From positions 1-64,000 of the forward strand of contig NZ_JAMOIL010000017.1 of the NCBI RefSeq assembly GCF_023656415.1: a DNA stretch of 64,000 nt, in the 5' to 3' direction. The position numbers and the translations under genes are program-made. The notes below the pieces were generated by a model. The model made no database searches. It was given only the letters and a program-made list of their open reading frames with translations, and was not told the origin of the DNA. The first letter of the stretch is position 1; each line of letters opens with the position of its first letter. The stretch is from Nocardioides bruguierae. GTDB lineage: Bacteria; Actinomycetota; Actinomycetes; Propionibacteriales; Nocardioidaceae. This document shows, in pieces, positions 1 to 8,705 of the stretch.

Positions 1-156
1 GGCTGGGCATTCAAGAAGTTCTACAACTCCGAGTCAGCCCGACTCGCGGCCCTGCCAGCATGGGTCCACGAGTACAACCACCACCGGCCCCACTCAGCAA
101 TCGGCAAGGCCGCCCCCATCACCAGACTGACCAACCTGGCTGGGCATCACATCTAG
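1..156 (+). pseudogene. IS481-family transposase, C-terminal fragment (cut by window edge)
   Basis: Frame 1 is open from the first base to the TAG at 154-156 and gives 51 residues with the DDE-transposase tail motif EYNHHRPHSAIG followed by PITRLTNLAGHH. This is typical of the C-terminus of IS481-type transposases (rve integrase core). The 5' part lies outside the window, so whether the gene is intact cannot be told; it may be a complete element cut by the edge. No terminal inverted repeat could be recognised just downstream of the stop. It is the only transposase trace in the window and marks the left border of the cobalamin cluster. Confidence 0.75.
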
Positions 157-471
157 ATGATGGCGTTGTCGGTGATGAGCGGCCCGGTGTTCGTGATGCT
201 TGTCATGCCTGGATCTGCTGCACGATGAGGGCGACTTCTTGGTCGGCTGCTTCGGTCGATGCCTTCCGGGCTCGAACGTGAAGTGCACCCGCTGGCCCAG
301 ACACACCAGGTCGTAGGTTCGACTTCTCCCGGGGGCGCCCGGGTCAGCCACATGCATCCTCGGCTCCTGCAACGATTCGGTGTGCAGAGCACGACCAGCC
401 CTACGTCATGGTCCAGCCCGTCGTGCTGCTCGTCGGCGTCCACCGGACCGCGTGGCAACACGGCTCGCTGC
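157..471. other. intergenic stretch with a tRNA-3'-end-like motif
   Basis: No convincing gene is present in these 315 bases. At about 318-352 there is a TTCGACT loop flanked by a mostly pairing 5-base stem (GTAGG and TCTCC), followed by a G/C-rich run, which resembles the T-arm and acceptor end of a tRNA. No matching 5' acceptor strand, D-arm or anticodon arm could be found upstream, so it is at most a tRNA remnant or attachment-site-like scar beside the transposase end. Confidence 0.3.
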
Positions 472-1248
472 TCAGGGCGGGTCGGGAGGCGGGGAGGGGG
501 ACCGGATCGAGCGTCGCGCGGGCTCGGGTCGGGAGCCCGGGCGCAGCGACGACACGAGGTCGTCGGCGTCCTCGGGGTGCACCGGACCGAACCAGGCGTC
601 GTCGGGCTGCACGCAGACCACCGGCCCCCGGTTGCACGGCGAGAGGCAGGCGGTGTGGGTGAGCAGGACGTCGTCGTCCTCGAGGCCGCGGGCGACCATC
701 GCGAGGACGATCGCCTCGGCGGTGCGGTCCGACCCGCGGGCCGTGCATCGCGGGCCGCGGCAGACCAAGAGCTGGTGGCGGTGGCGAGGGGGTTCCTCCC
801 AGGCCGGCGAGTCCAGGGCCCCGGCGTCGTCGGCGACGACCCGGGAGGCCCCGTCGGCGACGAGCGCCAGCACGCGCTCGAGGGTGTCGGGGGCCGGGCC
901 CAGCGTGGGCGCAGCCAGGTGGACGACGGGAGCCGACAGCCCGCGGACCGACCGTTCGTCGAGCCACGCCGCGGCCACGCGTCCTGCCCAGGAGACCCCG
1001 GGCGCCAGCGACCCGAGCGAGACCCCGACGAGCAGGACGTCGGTGGGAGCGCCGGGGGCGTCGGCGAGGGAGTCCAGGACCATGTGCAGCGAGGGGGCTC
1101 CGACCTGCAGGAACGCCACGTGGGCGACGGTCGAGGCGGCCGCCTCGGCCAGCTGGTGGCGCTCCTCGACCTCCCGCACGGACAGTCCGACCAGCACCAC
1201 GGTCGCGGCACCAGGAGGGGGAGACGTCACCCACCGATCCTGACTCAT
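472..1248 (-). CDS. CbiX-like domain plus thioredoxin-like [2Fe-2S] ferredoxin domain protein
   Basis: 258 residues from ATG at 1248; an in-frame GTG at 1233 is an alternative start. The first ~130 residues look like a single CbiX/sirohydrochlorin-chelatase fold (strand, helix, then FLQVGAPSL and VLLVGVSLGSLAPGV), but the usual N-terminal metal-ligand histidine (HGS/HGT) is replaced by VGLSVRE. The C-terminal part has C-x4-C (CRGPRC) and C-x3-C (CLSPC) about 35 residues apart, the pattern of thioredoxin-like [2Fe-2S] ferredoxins. It is divergent from cobN and abuts the cobN riboswitch. A role in cobalt or tetrapyrrole handling, or electron supply to the corrin pathway, is inference from position. 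The C-terminus is rich in Pro, Arg and Ser and probably disordered. Confidence 0.6.
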   Translation of the reverse strand: MSQDRWVTSPPPGAATVVLVGLSVREVEERHQLAEAAASTVAHVAFLQVGAPSLHMVLDSLADAPGAPTDVLLVGVSLGSLAPGVSWAGRVAAAWLDERSVRGLSAPVVHLAAPTLGPAPDTLERVLALVADGASRVVADDAGALDSPAWEEPPRHRHQLLVCRGPRCTARGSDRTAEAIVLAMVARGLEDDDVLLTHTACLSPCNRGPVVCVQPDDAWFGPVHPEDADDLVSSLRPGSRPEPARRSIRSPSPPPDPP

Positions 1249-1317
1249 GACCCGGACGCAGGACCACGAGGGGGACCGGGCACGGCTCGGCGTCCCGGGT
1301 CGTGCCCTAGGGTGACG

Positions 1318-1436
1318 ACACACGTCTCGTGGTGATCAGGAACCCGGTGCGACCTCACGGTCCATTCCGGGGCGGTTCCGCCACTGTGAGTCCCCGCCGC
1401 GAGGCCGGGACGTAGCCAGACACTGGCCACGGGACC
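1318..1436 (+). ncRNA. cobalamin riboswitch upstream of cobN
   Basis: The leader holds the conserved core of the B12 element: GGTGATCAGGAACCCGGTGC near 1331-1350, the box GCCACTGTGAG at 1379-1389 and AGCCAGACACTGGCCA at 1414-1429. Downstream, a CCTCC stretch near 1435 can pair with the GAGGAG Shine-Dalgarno at 1462-1467, and GGGG/CCCC can form an intervening hairpin. That suggests control of translation initiation of cobN. Boundaries are approximate. Confidence 0.9.
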
Positions 1437-1473
1437 TCCGTCGAGCAGGGGCGAGAACCCCGAGGAGAAACCC

Positions 1474-4400
1474 ATGACCCGTGGCGTCCGGATCGCCCTC
1501 TTGTCCACCTCCGACACCGACCTGCTCTCCGCGCGGGCCAGCGGTGCCGACTACGTGCTGGCGAACCCCTCGAGGCCCGGCCACCAGTCGATGGCCGAGA
1601 CCCTCGACGGCTGCGACCTGGTCGTCGGCCGGCTCCTGGGCTCGGCCGAGGACCTCTGCTCCGGCTTCGAGAGGGTCAAGGCGTCCGGCACCCCCGTCGT
1701 CGTCCTCGGCGGCGAGCAGCAGCCCAGCGCCGAGCTGATGGAGATCTCCTCGGTCCCCCTGGGCGTCGCCGCGCAGGCCCACCGCTACCTCGCCGAGGGC
1801 GGCCCGGAGAACCTGCGTCAGCTGCACGCCTTCCTCTCCGACACCGTCCTGCTCACCGGTGAGGGGTTCGAGCCGCCGGCCGAGGTGCCGCAGTGGGGCT
1901 TCGCGGAGCGCCCGGCCGCGGCCGCCGTCCAGGGGGCGCAGGACCTGCCGCGCGTCGGCATCCTCTTCTACCGGGCGCACGAGGTGAGCGGTAACGCCGC
2001 GTTCGCGCACGCGCTCGCCGACGCCGTCGACGCGACTGGTCGAGCGGTCGGCGTCCCCGTCTTCGCGGGGTCCCTGCGCTCCGCGCCCGACGCGCTCTAC
2101 GAGGCGCTCGGCACGCTCGACGCCGTGGTCGTGACCGTGCTCGCGGCCGGCGGCACCACCCCGGCCGAGGCACAGGCCGGGGGCGAGGACGACACGTGGG
2201 ACGTCGCCCGGATGCGCGCGCTCGACGTCCCGGTGCTGCAGGGGCTGTGCCTGACCTCCAGCCGCGCCGAGTGGCTGGCCAACGACGACGGCGTGACCCC
2301 GCTGGACTCCGCCACCCAGGTGGCGATCCCCGAGTTCGACGGCCGGGTCATCACTGCCCCGTTCTCCTTCAAGGAGGTCGACGAGGACGGCCTGCCGCAC
2401 TACGTCGCCGACCGCGAGCGCTGCGCCCGCGTCGCCGGGATCGCGGCCAACCACGCCCGGCTGCGGCGCCTCGCCCCCGCGCGACGGCGGCTCGGCCTCG
2501 TCCTCTCGGCCTACCCGACCAAGCACAGCCGGGTCGGCAACGCGGTCGGGCTCGACACGCCCGTCTCGACGGTCCGGCTGCTCCGCCGGCTCCGCGAGGA
2601 GGGCTACGACCTGGGCGCCGACAACGTCGTCACCGACGTCCTCGCCCTCGCCGAGAACGACGGCGACACCGCCGCCGGGGACGCGCTCATCCACGCGCTC
2701 ATCGACGCCGGTGGCCAGGACGAGGAGTGGCTGACCACCGCCCAGCTCGGCGACGCCCACGTCCGCATCCCGGGCGAGACGTACCGCCGCTGGGCCGCCG
2801 ACCTCGACCCCGACCTGCTGGCCGGGATGGAGGCGGCCTGGGGCCCCGCGCCCGGCTCGCTCTTCGTCAACGACGAGGGCGAGCTCGTGCTCGCCACCCT
2901 GCGCGCGGGCAACGTGGTGCTGCTGATCCAGCCGCCCCGCGGCTTCGGCGAGAACCCGGTCGCGATCTACCACGACCCGGACCTCGCGCCCTCCCACCAC
3001 TACCTCGGCGCCTACCGCTGGCTCGAGGCCGAGGAGGCCGACGGCGGGTTCGGCGCCCACGCCCTCGTGCACCTCGGCAAGCACGGGTCGCTGGAGTGGC
3101 TGCCCGGCAAGAACGCGGCGCTCTCGGCGTCCTGCGCCACCGACGCCGCCCTGGGTGACCTGCCGCTGGTCTACCCGTTCCTCGTCAACGACCCCGGCGA
3201 GGGCGCGCAGGCCAAGCGCCGCGCGCACGCCACGATCGTCGACCACCTCGTGCCGCCGATGGCGCGCGCCGAGACCTACGGCGACATCGCCCGGCTGGAG
3301 CAGCTCCTGGACGAGCACGCCAACGTCGCCGCCATGGACCCGGCCAAGCTGCCCGCCGTCCGCGGGGAGATCTGGCAGCTCATGCACGCGGCCCAGATGC
3401 ACCGCGACCTCGGCCTCGACGAGCGTCCGGACGACGAGGAGTTCGACGACTTCCTGCTCCACGTCGACGGCTGGCTTTGCGAGATCAAGGACGCCCAGAT
3501 CCGCGACGGCCTGCACGTGCTCGGGCAGGCGCCCGACGGCGAGGCGCGGGTCAACCTCGTGCTCGCCATCCTGCGCGCCGCCCAGGTCTTCGGCGGCCGG
3601 CAGCACGCGGTACCGGGCCTGCGCGCGGCCCTCGGGCTCAAGGACGACGAGGCGACCGTCGTCGTGGACGAGGCCGAGCAGCGGGCCCGGGCGCTGGTCG
3701 AGGCCATGGAGGCGCACGGCTGGGAGCCCGCTGCCGCCGAGGGCCTGCACGACGACCCGGAGGTCGTCCGGGTGCTGCGCTTCGCGGCCACCGAGGTGGT
3801 GCCGAGGCTGGCTCGCACGACCGACGAGCTCGACGCCGTCCTGCACGCGCTCGAGGGCGGCTTCGTGCCCGCCGGGCCGTCCGGCTCCCCGTTGCGCGGC
3901 CTGGTCAACGTCCTGCCGACGGGGCGCAACTTCTACACGGTCGACCCGCGTGCGGTGCCCTCGCGACTGGCCTGGCAGACCGGCCAGGCGCTGGCCGAGT
4001 CGCTCGTCCGTCGTCATGTCGAAGACACCGGGGAGGTGCCGCGCTCGGTCGGCATCTCGGTGTGGGGCACCTCCGCGATGCGCACGTCGGGCGACGACGT
4101 GGCCGAGGTGCTCGCGCTGCTCGGCGTGCGCCCGGCCTGGGACGAGGCGTCGCGGCGCGTCACCGACCTCGTGCCCGTGCCGCTCGAGGAGCTCGGCCGC
4201 CCGCGCGTGGACGTGACGGTGCGGATCAGCGGGTTCTTCCGCGACGCGTTCCCGCACGTCGTGGCCATGCTGGACGACGCCGTCCGGCTCGTGGCCGGGC
4301 TCGAGGAGTCGGACGAGGACAACCCGGTGCGCGCGCACGTCGCCGCCGACCTCGCCGAGCACGGCGACGAACGGCGCGCGACGACCCGGATCTTCGGCTC

Positions 4401-5106
4401 CAAGCCCGGCTCGTACGGCGCGGGCGTCCTGCAGGTCGTCGAGTCCGGCGGGTGGCGCAGCGACGCCGACTTCGCCGAGGTCTACACGGCCTGGGGCGGC
4501 TTCGCCTACGGCCGCGGGCTGGAGGGCCGCCAGGCCGCCGACGACATGCGCACGTCCTACCGGCGCATCCAGGTGGCGGCGAAGAACGTCGACACCCGCG
4601 AGCACGACATCGCCGACTCCGACGACTACTTCCAGTACCACGGCGGGATGGTCGCCACGGTCCGCGCGCTGACCGGCGCCGATCCCCGGGCCTATGTGGG
4701 CGACTCGACCAGTCCGGACGCCGTGCGCACCCGGACGCTGCAGGAGGAGACCAACCGCGTCTTCCGCGCCCGCGTGGTCAACCCGCGCTGGATCGCGGCC
4801 ATGCAGCGACACGGCTACAAGGGCGCCTTCGAGCTCGCCGCCACCGTCGACTATCTCTTCGGCTTCGACGCCACCGCCGGCGTCGTGCACGACTGGATGT
4901 ACGAGGCGCTGGCGCAGGAGTACGTCCTGGACGAGACCAACCAGGCGTTCCTGCGACAGTCCAACCCGTGGGCGCTGCGCGGCATCGTCGAGCGGCTGCA
5001 CGAGGCCGCTGAACGAGGTCTGTGGACCGAGCCCGACGCCGACCTGCTGGCCGCCATGCAGGCCGTCTACCTGGAGACCGAGGGCGACCTGGAGGACCGG
5101 GCGTGA
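1474..5106 (+). CDS. cobN: cobaltochelatase large subunit CobN
   Basis: 1210 residues from ATG 1474 with GAGGAG eight bases upstream, close to the usual CobN length. CobN is the catalytic subunit that inserts Co2+ into hydrogenobyrinic acid a,c-diamide in the aerobic pathway, powered by an AAA+/VWA partner. Diagnostic CobN/BchH segments are SAYPTKHSRVGNAVGLDTP (about residues 345-365), LVHLGKHGSLEWLPGK (about 530), GRNFYTVDP (about 816) and RIFGSKPGSYGAGV (about 971). The partner is probably the ChlI/ChlD fusion at 19627, since no CobS/CobT-type chelatase genes are present. It is first gene of a five-gene operon under the riboswitch; its TGA overlaps the cobF GTG (GTGA). Confidence 0.97.
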   Translation: MTRGVRIALLSTSDTDLLSARASGADYVLANPSRPGHQSMAETLDGCDLVVGRLLGSAEDLCSGFERVKASGTPVVVLGGEQQPSAELMEISSVPLGVAAQAHRYLAEGGPENLRQLHAFLSDTVLLTGEGFEPPAEVPQWGFAERPAAAAVQGAQDLPRVGILFYRAHEVSGNAAFAHALADAVDATGRAVGVPVFAGSLRSAPDALYEALGTLDAVVVTVLAAGGTTPAEAQAGGEDDTWDVARMRALDVPVLQGLCLTSSRAEWLANDDGVTPLDSATQVAIPEFDGRVITAPFSFKEVDEDGLPHYVADRERCARVAGIAANHARLRRLAPARRRLGLVLSAYPTKHSRVGNAVGLDTPVSTVRLLRRLREEGYDLGADNVVTDVLALAENDGDTAAGDALIHALIDAGGQDEEWLTTAQLGDAHVRIPGETYRRWAADLDPDLLAGMEAAWGPAPGSLFVNDEGELVLATLRAGNVVLLIQPPRGFGENPVAIYHDPDLAPSHHYLGAYRWLEAEEADGGFGAHALVHLGKHGSLEWLPGKNAALSASCATDAALGDLPLVYPFLVNDPGEGAQAKRRAHATIVDHLVPPMARAETYGDIARLEQLLDEHANVAAMDPAKLPAVRGEIWQLMHAAQMHRDLGLDERPDDEEFDDFLLHVDGWLCEIKDAQIRDGLHVLGQAPDGEARVNLVLAILRAAQVFGGRQHAVPGLRAALGLKDDEATVVVDEAEQRARALVEAMEAHGWEPAAAEGLHDDPEVVRVLRFAATEVVPRLARTTDELDAVLHALEGGFVPAGPSGSPLRGLVNVLPTGRNFYTVDPRAVPSRLAWQTGQALAESLVRRHVEDTGEVPRSVGISVWGTSAMRTSGDDVAEVLALLGVRPAWDEASRRVTDLVPVPLEELGRPRVDVTVRISGFFRDAFPHVVAMLDDAVRLVAGLEESDEDNPVRAHVAADLAEHGDERRATTRIFGSKPGSYGAGVLQVVESGGWRSDADFAEVYTAWGGFAYGRGLEGRQAADDMRTSYRRIQVAAKNVDTREHDIADSDDYFQYHGGMVATVRALTGADPRAYVGDSTSPDAVRTRTLQEETNRVFRARVVNPRWIAAMQRHGYKGAFELAATVDYLFGFDATAGVVHDWMYEALAQEYVLDETNQAFLRQSNPWALRGIVERLHEAAERGLWTEPDADLLAAMQAVYLETEGDLEDRA

Positions 5107-5864
5107 CCACCCCGCTCGCGCCTCCCCGCAGGGTCGCGGCGATCGGGATCGGGATGGGGCCGCAGCACCTGACGCTGCAGGCCGTCGCCGCGCTGCGGTC
5201 GGTGGACGTCGTCCTGGCCTTCGCCAAGCGCGAGGGCGACCCGCTGCTGGCCGTGCGCCGGGCCATCTGCGCGCGGCACGACGTGTCGCTGGTGGTCCTG
5301 GACGACCCCGAGCGCGACCGGAGCCCGGGGCTCGACGGGCCCGGTTACGCCGCCGCCGTGGACGCCTGGCACGCCGCGCGCGCGGCCGCCTGGGACGCCG
5401 CGCTCGACGAGCACGCCGGCGACGTCGGCGTCCTCGTCTGGGGCGACCCGAGCCTGTACGACTCGACCCTGCGCCTCCTGGACCGGATGGATCGGCCCGA
5501 CCGTCCCCTGGCCGTCGAGGTGGTGCCCGGCATCTCCAGCCTGGTGCTGCTGGCCGCGCGGCACCGGCTCGTCCTGCACGACGTCGGTGACCCGCTGCAC
5601 GTCACGACTGCCCGGCGCCTGCCGGAGGCGTTGGCCCAGGGGCAGCGCAACGTCGTGGTGATGCTCAGCCGCACCGTCGACCTGGGCGGGCTCGGCGTCG
5701 ACGACTGGACGATCTGGTGGGCCGCCAACCTCGGCGCCGACGGGGAGCGAGCCGTGGCCGGCCGGGTCGGCGACGTGCTGCCCGACATCGCCCGCGCCCG
5801 GCGGGAGGCCGACGCGGTCGATGGCTGGGTGATGGACCTCTACCTGCTCCGGGGCCCGGCATGA
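5103..5864 (+). CDS. cobF: precorrin-6A synthase (deacetylating) CobF
   Basis: 253 residues from GTG 5103, chosen because it overlaps the cobN stop as GTGA and places the SAM-methyltransferase strand AAIGIGMGPQHLTLQA at the N-terminus. CobF methylates C-1 of precorrin-5 and releases the acetyl group at ring contraction, a step specific to the aerobic pathway. Visible family features are the first-strand glycine motif, VWGDPSLYDSTLR in the mid-region (the GDP loop of tetrapyrrole methylases) and VEVVPGISS. It is coupled to cobN upstream and to the 2H protein gene downstream (ATGA overlap at 5861). Confidence 0.93.
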   Translation: MTTPLAPPRRVAAIGIGMGPQHLTLQAVAALRSVDVVLAFAKREGDPLLAVRRAICARHDVSLVVLDDPERDRSPGLDGPGYAAAVDAWHAARAAAWDAALDEHAGDVGVLVWGDPSLYDSTLRLLDRMDRPDRPLAVEVVPGISSLVLLAARHRLVLHDVGDPLHVTTARRLPEALAQGQRNVVVMLSRTVDLGGLGVDDWTIWWAANLGADGERAVAGRVGDVLPDIARARREADAVDGWVMDLYLLRGPA

Positions 5865-6460
5865 GCGCGACGCCCGGCGCGTGGACCGCGGCGTCCGGCA
5901 GGCGTGGGCACACGGTGCTCGCCGTCCCCGTGCCGGCGCTCGACGACTGGGTCCGCCGGCGGACGGCGCACCACGACGCCTCCTTCGTCTCCGTCGACCC
6001 GGACTTCTGCCACGCGCACGTGACGGTGCTGGCGCCCTGGGTCGCCGAGCCGGACGAGGAGCGGATGGAGCGTGTCGCCGGCCTCGTCGGCGCGGTGAGC
6101 ACGTTCGAGCTGGTGCTGGAGCGGGTCGGGGTCTTCCCGGACGGGCTGCTCCACCTCGTCCCGGAGGACGACGGGCCGCTGCGCCGCCTGGGCCGGGTGC
6201 TGACGGCGGCGTTCCCCGAGACCCCGCCGTACGGCGGCAGGCACGCCGACCCGGTGCCGCACCTCACGCTGGAGCAGACGGCCGCCGGCGTGGACGCGGA
6301 GTGGGTGCGGGCCTCGCTGGGCACGCTGCTGCCGGTGAGGCACACCGTCGACCGGGTCGACCTGCAGTGGTGGGCCAACGACGACTGCCGGCTGTTGCGG
6401 ACCTTCCCCCTCGCAGCGGTGCCAGCGCCGGCCTCTCCGCGCGGGACGGTGGACGCATGA
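5861..6460 (+). CDS. 2H phosphoesterase / 2'-5' RNA ligase family protein
   Basis: 199 residues. Two HxT motifs, H53-V-T and H134-L-T, lie about 80 residues apart, the hallmark of the 2H superfamily (LigT, cyclic phosphodiesterases). The gene starts on the ATGA of the cobF stop and ends on the ATGA of the cobQ start, so it is translationally coupled on both sides and should be made with the corrin enzymes under riboswitch control. No known cobalamin step uses a 2H enzyme. Action on a cyclic phosphate or nucleotide by-product of cofactor metabolism is speculation. The domain call is firm; the substrate is unknown. Confidence 0.8.
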   Translation: MSATPGAWTAASGRRGHTVLAVPVPALDDWVRRRTAHHDASFVSVDPDFCHAHVTVLAPWVAEPDEERMERVAGLVGAVSTFELVLERVGVFPDGLLHLVPEDDGPLRRLGRVLTAAFPETPPYGGRHADPVPHLTLEQTAAGVDAEWVRASLGTLLPVRHTVDRVDLQWWANDDCRLLRTFPLAAVPAPASPRGTVDA

Positions 6461-7935
6461 CCGGCCTCCTCGTCGCCGGCACCACCTCGGACGCCGGCAA
6501 GAGCACCGTCGTCACCGGGCTCTGCCGCGCGCTGGCGCGCCGCGGGGTGCGGGTGGCGCCCTTCAAGGCGCAGAACATGTCCAACAACTCGATGGTCGTG
6601 GACGCGCCCGGTGGCCTCGACGTGCGGAGTGGGGACGACGACGGGCAGCCGCGCGGCGCCGAGATCGGCCGCGCGCAGTGGACCCAGGCCGTGGCCGCGC
6701 GGGCCGTGCCCGAGGTCGCGATGAACCCCGTGCTGCTCAAGCCCGGCGGCGACCGGCGCAGCCACGTCGTGCTCCTGGGGCAGCCTGGGGGGGACGTCGA
6801 CTCGACCACCTGGGTCGAGGGACGTCGCCACCTGGCCGCAGCCGCCCACGCCGCGTACGCCGACCTCGCCTCCCGCTACGACCTCGTGATCGCCGAGGGC
6901 GCGGGCTCGCCCGCCGAGGTCAACCTGCGCTCCGGCGACTACGTGAACATGGGTCTGGCCCGCGCCTTCGACCTGCCGACCGTCGTCGTCGGCGACATCG
7001 ACCGCGGCGGCGTGCTGGCCGCCTTCGTCGGCACCCGCGAGCTGCTCGACACCGAGGACCGCGCCCTGCTCGCGGGCTGGGTCGTCAACAAGTTCCGCGG
7101 GGACGTCGGCCTGCTGCAGCCGGGTCTGGACGTGCTCACCGAGCGCACGGGGCTGCCCGTCCACGGGGTGCTGCCCTGGCACCCGGACGTCTGGCTGGAC
7201 TCCGAGGACACCCTCGACCTGGAGTCGCGGCGAGCGACGGCGAGTGGGCGCCGGCGGGCCGCGGTGATCCGGTTCCCGCGGGTCTCCAACGTCACCGACG
7301 CCGACGCGCTCGGCCTCGAGCCCGACCTCGACGTCGTCCTGGCCTCCTCGCCGCGCGACCTGTCGGGCGCCGACCTCGTCGTGCTGCCCGGCACGCGGGC
7401 CACTCTCGAGGACCTCGCCTGGCTGCGCTCCCGCGGCCTCGACCGGGCCGTGCGCGAGCACGCCGCCGCAGGACGCCCGGTGCTCGGGATCTGCGGCGGC
7501 TGCCAGATGCTCGGCCGGACCATCGAGGACCCTCACGGCGTCGAGGGCGAGGCCGGCGCCCGGGTCGAGGGCCTCGGCCTGCTCGACGTCGTCACCGTCT
7601 TCGGCCCGGAGAAGGTGCTGCGGCGGCACGCGCCCGCCGGCTACGAGATCCACCACGGGCGGGTCACGGGCGACGCCTCGCTCGGGGACGACGGCCGACG
7701 GGAGTTCGTCTCCGCCTCCGGGCTGGTGACCGGCACGATGGTCCACGGCCGCCTCGAGGACGACGCCCACCGCTCCGCCTACCTCCGCGAGGTGCTCGGC
7801 GTGGAGTCGCGCGCGAGCTTCCCGGCAGCCCGGGAGCGGCGGATCGACGTGCTCGCGGACCTCGTCGAGGCCCACCTCGACGTCGACGGCCTGCTCGCGC
7901 TCGCCACCGACGGGCTCCCCGGGGCGCGGCCGTGA
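6457..7935 (+). CDS. cobQ: cobyric acid synthase CobQ
   Basis: 492 residues, usual family length. It amidates the b, d, e and g side chains of adenosylcobyrinic acid a,c-diamide using glutamine and ATP. The N-terminal dethiobiotin-synthetase-like ATPase domain starts with [10 protein letters not shown] (P-loop, residues 8-17) and [11 protein letters not shown]. The C-terminal class I glutamine-amidotransferase domain has the nucleophile cysteine in [10 protein letters not shown] (about residue 345) and the histidine in YEIHHGRV (about 396). The ATG overlaps the previous stop and its own stop overlaps the cobK GTG. Confidence 0.97.
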   Translation: MTGLLVAGTTSDAGKSTVVTGLCRALARRGVRVAPFKAQNMSNNSMVVDAPGGLDVRSGDDDGQPRGAEIGRAQWTQAVAARAVPEVAMNPVLLKPGGDRRSHVVLLGQPGGDVDSTTWVEGRRHLAAAAHAAYADLASRYDLVIAEGAGSPAEVNLRSGDYVNMGLARAFDLPTVVVGDIDRGGVLAAFVGTRELLDTEDRALLAGWVVNKFRGDVGLLQPGLDVLTERTGLPVHGVLPWHPDVWLDSEDTLDLESRRATASGRRRAAVIRFPRVSNVTDADALGLEPDLDVVLASSPRDLSGADLVVLPGTRATLEDLAWLRSRGLDRAVREHAAAGRPVLGICGGCQMLGRTIEDPHGVEGEAGARVEGLGLLDVVTVFGPEKVLRRHAPAGYEIHHGRVTGDASLGDDGRREFVSASGLVTGTMVHGRLEDDAHRSAYLREVLGVESRASFPAARERRIDVLADLVEAHLDVDGLLALATDGLPGARP

Positions 7936-8705
7936 GGGTGCTGCTCCTGGGCGGCACCGGCGAGGCGCGCGCCCTGGCCGCCGCGCTGGTGGAACGGGGC
8001 GTCGACGTCGAGACCTCCCTCGCCGGACGGGTGGCCGACCCGGCCCTGCCCGTCGGCGGCCTGCGCGTCGGCGGCTTCGGCGGGGTGGACGGACTGGCGG
8101 CCCACGCGGACGCCTTCGACGCGGTCGTCGACGCCACCCACCCGTTCGCGGAGACGATCAGCGGCAACGCAGCGCGCGCGCTCGCGGAGCCCGGCTCGCC
8201 GCCCCTGCTCCGGCTGGCCCGCCCGGGGTGGAGCGAGCCCGCCGGGACGGGCGTGCGGCCGTGGGTGCGGGTGCCCGACCACGAGACGGCGGCCGCCGCC
8301 GTCCTGGGGCACGGGGAGCGACCGTTCCTCACGATCGGTCGCCAGCACCTGGCTGCGTTCACCGGTCCGCTGGCGCACCTCCCGGTGCTGGCCCGGGTCG
8401 TCGACGCCCCCGAGGTCGCGGTGCCGGGAGCCTGGACGCTGCTGCGCAGCCGCGGCCCCTACGAGCTCGCCGGCGAGCGGGCGCTGCTGACGGAGCACCG
8501 CGTGGACGTCCTCGTCACGAAGGACTCCGGCGGGCCGCTGACCTGGCCGAAGATGCTGGCCGCGGCCGAGGCCGGTATCGCCTGCGTGGTCGTGGAGCGG
8601 CCCGCGCCGCCTGCCGGCGTCACCCTCGTCGAGGACGTCGCCGCAGCCGTGGCCTGGGTGTCGGCCCTGGCCGCGGAGACCGGCGAGGGGACGTCCGGTG
8701 CCTGA
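7932..8705 (+). CDS. cobK: precorrin-6A reductase CobK
   Basis: 257 residues from GTG 7932 (GTGA overlap with cobQ). It reduces precorrin-6A to dihydro-precorrin-6Y with NADPH. Visible: the N-terminal nucleotide-binding motif [29 protein letters not shown] in the middle, GRQHLAAF, and VLVTKDSGG near the C-terminus, all typical of CobK/CbiJ. It is the last gene of the cobN operon. Its final 86 bases overlap the 3' end of the convergent cobD. Confidence 0.93.
   Translation: MRVLLLGGTGEARALAAALVERGVDVETSLAGRVADPALPVGGLRVGGFGGVDGLAAHADAFDAVVDATHPFAETISGNAARALAEPGSPPLLRLARPGWSEPAGTGVRPWVRVPDHETAAAAVLGHGERPFLTIGRQHLAAFTGPLAHLPVLARVVDAPEVAVPGAWTLLRSRGPYELAGERALLTEHRVDVLVTKDSGGPLTWPKMLAAAEAGIACVVVERPAPPAGVTLVEDVAAAVAWVSALAAETGEGTSGA

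Noticed and set aside
318..352. possible tRNA gene
   Set aside because: Only a T-arm-like 3' piece is visible. No acceptor partner, D-arm or anticodon arm is found upstream, so it is not called as a tRNA.
1336..5001. 1221-codon open frame antisense to cobN
   Set aside because: It mirrors the GC-biased codon positions of cobN, its translation is Ala/Gly/Arg/Val-rich without domains, and it runs through the riboswitch region; a shadow frame.
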